Shown here: positions 61,064 to 64,000 of the stretch, piece after piece
How positions within the stretch are numbered: position 1 is the stretch's first letter
How the letters are laid out: the number at the start of each line of letters is the position of its first letter
DNA from: Sulfuriroseicoccus oceanibius
GTDB taxonomy: Bacteria > Verrucomicrobiota > Verrucomicrobiia > Verrucomicrobiales > SLCJ01
DNA: 64,000 nt
Reading direction: 5' to 3'
Assembly (NCBI RefSeq): GCF_010681825.2
Contig: NZ_CP066776.1
Span: 2,542,001 to 2,606,000, forward strand
The notes under the pieces: model-generated
What the model was told of the DNA's origin: nothing
Seen by the model: the letters and a program-made list of their open reading frames with translations, nothing else
Databases searched by the model: none
Made by a program: the position numbers and the translations under genes

Positions 61064-61969
61064 ATCTTAGACAAATCTAACTGAAATCACCGCCCGTTTT
61101 GAACGGCGAACACAGGGAAGCCAAGGTGCTACGGAAATCCCCCCACCAAAGCAACCCCAAATCGTCGTCAAACAACGAAAATTTAAAATCCTCCGATTTA
61201 TATGAAAATGCGCACCACTTCGTGTGTGCTGCAGCGCCCGCCATCACACATGCTCACGCAGAGGCGCAAAGACGCTGAGACCCACCATGGGGAGCCATGC
61301 GCGAGTACGTCACCGCACGTCGTGGCTTTGCGGGATCCGCAGATTGCGCTGATTGTTACGATTTTTGCGCAAGCGTGGAGTGACGGTGTACCCACCGTCG
61401 GCGGTCCCCCGCGCGCAGCGCGCTGACTTCGTTTCAAATTTCCAATTTCAGCTTTCCCATTTCGAAAAGTTCTCACGCAAAACCCCAAAGCACCCGAAGG
61501 TTTCCTATGCGGAGCGGAATATTGTCATCGGTGAGCATCCTCACGCAGAGACGCAAAAGCAGGACCTGATACCCAAACAACTTCGTGCTCTCCGCGCCCT
61601 TCGTGGTTTCACCGCGTCTAACGGCTCCTCTGTGTACTCTGCGATCTCTGTGGTTCAAACACTCAAACCATCTAAATCACGGACCAAGAAAGAGTGATCT
61701 GCCATAAGTGCGATTGAGCCGACGCCGCCACTCAACCTCAAGAGTGAGGTTGCTCCATCTCCGGCCGTTTTCGTGGCTTTTTGTGATCTGTGTGGCCATC
61801 ACTCCCGGCTACGCCTGCAATCGAAAGCAGTGATGCTCACTGCACTCCCAAATGGGCTGCGCCGCAGACGCATGAGCGAAATCCTGTCCAAAAACAATTC
61901 CTCCCTCGCGCGCAGCGCGCTGACTTCCTTTGCGTCTCTGCGTGAGTCCTAAATCCCCTCCCAATTTCA
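61064..61969 (+). repeat. Intergenic mosaic of modular repeats
   Basis: From 61250: 'CATGCTCACGCAGAGGCGCA' (61248), 'GATCCGCAGATTGCGCTGAT' (61334), 'GCAAGCGTGGAGTGACGGTG' with hairpin GACGGTGTACCCACCGTC (61381), 'GCGCGCAGCGCGCTGACTTC' (61411, 61908), 'TTTCAAATTTCCAATTTCAG' (61433), 'GTTCTCACGCAAAACCCCAA' (61469), 'CTCTGTGTACTCTGCGATCT', AACCTCA-AGAG-TGAGGTT hairpin (61734-61751) and 'TCCTGTCCAAAAACAA' (61870). The 5' part (61064-61200) is the upstream region of BY-kinase copy 2. No gene seen. Confidence 0.85.
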
Positions 61970-63601
61970 TCACAGATTCTCAATAATCTGCTCCGCGGCA
62001 CTAATCGAGATCCCGCGAATCTCCGCCAACTGCTCAGGACTCGCCTTACGGATCGCTGCGACCGAGCCAAACTTCTTCAACAAGGCCTCCTTGCGACGCG
62101 GACTCATCCCCGGCACCTCGTCGAGCACCGACTCGCGCATCCGCTTCTTGAGCAGCAACTGGTGATAGCCATTGGCAAAGCGGTGCGCCTCGTCGCGCAA
62201 ACGCTGCAACAACTTCAACGCCCCTCGATCGTGAGGGATCAAAATCGGCAAATCACGCCCGGGAACAAACACTTCCTCCCGCTGCTTCGCCAATCCGATC
62301 AAGGGCACGTCATGCAGCCCGAGCTTCTGCAACTCAGCCATCGCCATGGCCAACTGCCCTTTTCCCCCATCGACCACGATCAGATCCGGCAAGCCCGCCA
62401 CCTTGGATGCCGACTCTTTTTTCCGAGGACGACCATCCTCGCGGTCAAGCACACGCTTTTCGATCCTCCGCGCACGCTCCAACACATCCTCATTCGAGTC
62501 CTCGGCATCATCCTCCGCTGCCAATTCGCGCAAAATCCGGGCATACCTCCGCCCGACCACCTCGGCCATACTCGCGAAATCATTCTGACCTTCCACGGTT
62601 TTGATCCGATAACGACGATACGCCTGATTGTCCGGCAAGCCGCCAGAGAACCGCACCATCGACGCCACAGAATAAGTCGCCGAAATATTCGAAATATCAA
62701 AGCACTCCATCACCATCGGCGGCTCCGCCATTCCCAACTCCATCTGCAGCTCCCGCACATCATCCAGCGCCGACTTCTTCGCCTCGTCACTGGTCACGCC
62801 GCGCCCACTGCGGGCAAATTTGCGCGTCGGCTCGAGAATCTTCTCCATCGACACCATCACATCGCGCAACTTGGCGGCCTTCTCGAAGTCCATCGCCTCG
62901 GCCGCCTCGGTCATCTCCGCCTTGATCTCCTTCAAGATCGTCCGGTTGCGCCCCTCAAGCACCTTCATCGCGGCCTCAGCGCGTTCACGATACTCCTCCG
63001 GCGTCACCCGCCCAATACATGGCGCCGAGCAGTTCCGGATCACATCCGCGTGACAATGCCGGTATTCCGCCTCACCTGGGTTCATTGGCCGACAGGTCTT
63101 CAGACCGAAGCGTCGGTTGAGCCAAGTCACCACTTCCCGCAACGCCGCATTGTGCACGTACGGACCAAAGTAGCGCGCTCCGTCTTCCTTGCGCATCCGG
63201 GTCATCCGGAACATGGGAAACTTCGCCGTCGGGTCGATCCGTACCATCGGAAAACGCTTGTCATCACGAAAACTCACGTTGTAGCGCGGTCGCACTTCCT
63301 TGATCAGCTTGGCCTCCAAAAGCAGAGCCTCCGACTCGTTGCGCACGGTGTGGAATTCAAAATCCCAGATGCTATTGATCAGCGCCCGCGTTTTCAGGTC
63401 GGCCTTCCGTTGCCGCGACGGCAGAAAGTAGCTGGTAAGGCGTTTGCGCAAATCCTTGGCCTTGCCCACATAGATCACCTGCCCAAGCCGATCCTTCATC
63501 TGGTAGATCCCAGGCTGATGCGGCACATCGCGCAAGATCACCCGGAAATCGGGCTTCTCACGTCGCGGTGTGGCAGGTTGGTCTGGGGAACGCTCACTCA
63601 T
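61970..63601 (-). CDS. uvrC: Excinuclease ABC subunit C
   Basis: 543 residues from ATG 63601 (MSERSPDQPATPRREKPDFRVIL); longer in-frame starts exist but the GIY-YIG homology begins just after. Domains: GIY-YIG nuclease (VPHQPGIYQMKDRLGQVIYVGKAKDLRKRLTSYF), zinc-free cysteine region (HCHADVIRNCSAPCIG), UVR motif (IKAEMTEAAEAMDFEKAAKLRDV), RNase H-like endonuclease (PMVMECFDISNISATYSVASMVRFSGGLPDNQAYRRY, LIVVDGGKGQL), and C-terminal HhH2 (SVLDEVPGMSPRRKEALLKKFGSVAAIRKAS). It makes the two cuts in nucleotide excision repair. An acidic insertion (AAEDDAEDSNEDVLE) sits between the nuclease lobes. Confidence 0.97.
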   Translation of the reverse strand: MSERSPDQPATPRREKPDFRVILRDVPHQPGIYQMKDRLGQVIYVGKAKDLRKRLTSYFLPSRQRKADLKTRALINSIWDFEFHTVRNESEALLLEAKLIKEVRPRYNVSFRDDKRFPMVRIDPTAKFPMFRMTRMRKEDGARYFGPYVHNAALREVVTWLNRRFGLKTCRPMNPGEAEYRHCHADVIRNCSAPCIGRVTPEEYRERAEAAMKVLEGRNRTILKEIKAEMTEAAEAMDFEKAAKLRDVMVSMEKILEPTRKFARSGRGVTSDEAKKSALDDVRELQMELGMAEPPMVMECFDISNISATYSVASMVRFSGGLPDNQAYRRYRIKTVEGQNDFASMAEVVGRRYARILRELAAEDDAEDSNEDVLERARRIEKRVLDREDGRPRKKESASKVAGLPDLIVVDGGKGQLAMAMAELQKLGLHDVPLIGLAKQREEVFVPGRDLPILIPHDRGALKLLQRLRDEAHRFANGYHQLLLKKRMRESVLDEVPGMSPRRKEALLKKFGSVAAIRKASPEQLAEIRGISISAAEQIIENL

Positions 63602-63782
63602 GAAGGATGATGGGTTGTAATCCTGGCGTGTAGGCGCATCATACACCATCAGATCAAGCGCGCGCCCGGAATCCATCTGTGGGCGGAACCAAGCACAGGT
63701 TCAACCCACAGATTCATGACAGATTCGCAGCCGCTGAAACGATTACCATGCCCCGCAAGTCCAGCGAGTCCATTTTCCCACC

Positions 63783-64000
63783 ATGCATACTCACATGACC
63801 TCCCCCGCCCGAGCCATCCGCCTCGTTCTCGTGGCTCTCGTCGCATGCTTTGCCATGCCGCAGCCTGCCAGCGCCCAGCAAGCGAACGAACCCACAACCA
63901 GTGAGCGCATCGAACTCGCCACGGACCAGGCCAAGCAGAAAGACAAGGCCGCAGCAGAGGCCACCGTGGTATCATTGCGCGATATTTTGAAGAAAGGCGG
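63783..64000 (+). CDS. Secreted or membrane protein, N-terminal fragment (runs off the window)
   Basis: Open from ATG 63783 (MHTHMTSPARAIRLVLVALVA) to the window edge, 72 codons. There is a signal peptide with hydrophobic core IRLVLVALVACFAMPQPASA followed by QQANEPTTSERIELATDQAKQKDKAAAEATVVSLRDILKKG, a charged, helical, probably coiled-coil region. It may be a periplasmic domain in front of a channel or other protein; family unknown. It is divergent from uvrC, with ~180 bases between. Confidence 0.65.
   Translation, partial: MHTHMTSPARAIRLVLVALVACFAMPQPASAQQANEPTTSERIELATDQAKQKDKAAAEATVVSLRDILKKG

Noticed and set aside
62162-63610. 482-codon plus-strand open frame
   Set aside because: Antisense of uvrC; His/Arg/Leu-rich shadow frame.

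Overview
The window looks like chromosome of a Gram-negative member of the Verrucomicrobiota, probably Verrucomicrobiales. The signs are three prepilin-like genes of the Verru_Chthon cassette type, an LpxI-type lipid A gene, an exosortase/EpsI fusion, outer-membrane export genes, and long intergenic regions built from recurring short modules. Family names are from reading the translated sequence and from memory; no database was searched.

Layout. 1-9.4 kb (minus strand): 5' part of a secreted GH2 beta-galactosidase, an M42 aminopeptidase, kbl, a fur-like gene followed by sufC-sufB-sufD, and lpxI. 9.5-14.1 kb (plus): an AP2-like/histone-H1-like basic protein, nagZ, a small DUF6868-like membrane protein, a coiled-coil zinc-ribbon protein and an AI-2E family permease. 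14.9-18.9 kb (minus): two tRNA-Arg(ACG), an M28 peptidase lipoprotein, two tRNA-Asp(GTC), a hotdog thioesterase, cinA and rsfS. 19.4-22.1 kb: Verru_Chthon-like genes C, B and D without A, preceded by a possible terminator-ended leader RNA.

22.7-61.1 kb is one very large exopolysaccharide region, all on the minus strand. It holds an initiating sugar transferase, two membrane-anchored TPR proteins around an exosortase-EpsI fusion, a nucleotidyltransferase-GHMP kinase fusion, glycosyltransferases, a heparinase II/III-like protein, wecC and wecB, a two-domain oxidoreductase, a Wzy-like polymerase, a pyruvyl transferase, a nitroreductase, a Wzx flippase (frameshifted as read), two paralogous Wzz/BY-kinases, a Wza-like export protein and a beta-barrel outer-membrane protein. 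A 13-base match to the ops element (RfaH recruitment site) lies about 135 bases upstream of the flippase, at the head of the operon. UDP-ManNAcA is a likely sugar precursor (wecB plus wecC). The part at about 42.7-51 kb looks more AT-rich and is probably the exchangeable, strain-specific portion. Four four-helix-bundle (23S intervening-sequence type) genes, two of them broken, are scattered through the locus. 62-63.6 kb carries uvrC, and a divergent secreted protein runs off the end.

The most unusual feature is the repeat landscape. At least ten intergenic regions are mosaics of the same short modules (hairpins and word-like phrases). Related sequences also appear to sit in frame inside coding sequences of the polysaccharide locus (heparinase, two-domain oxidoreductase, possibly wecB), and one tandem repeat supplies the stop codon of a glycosyltransferase.
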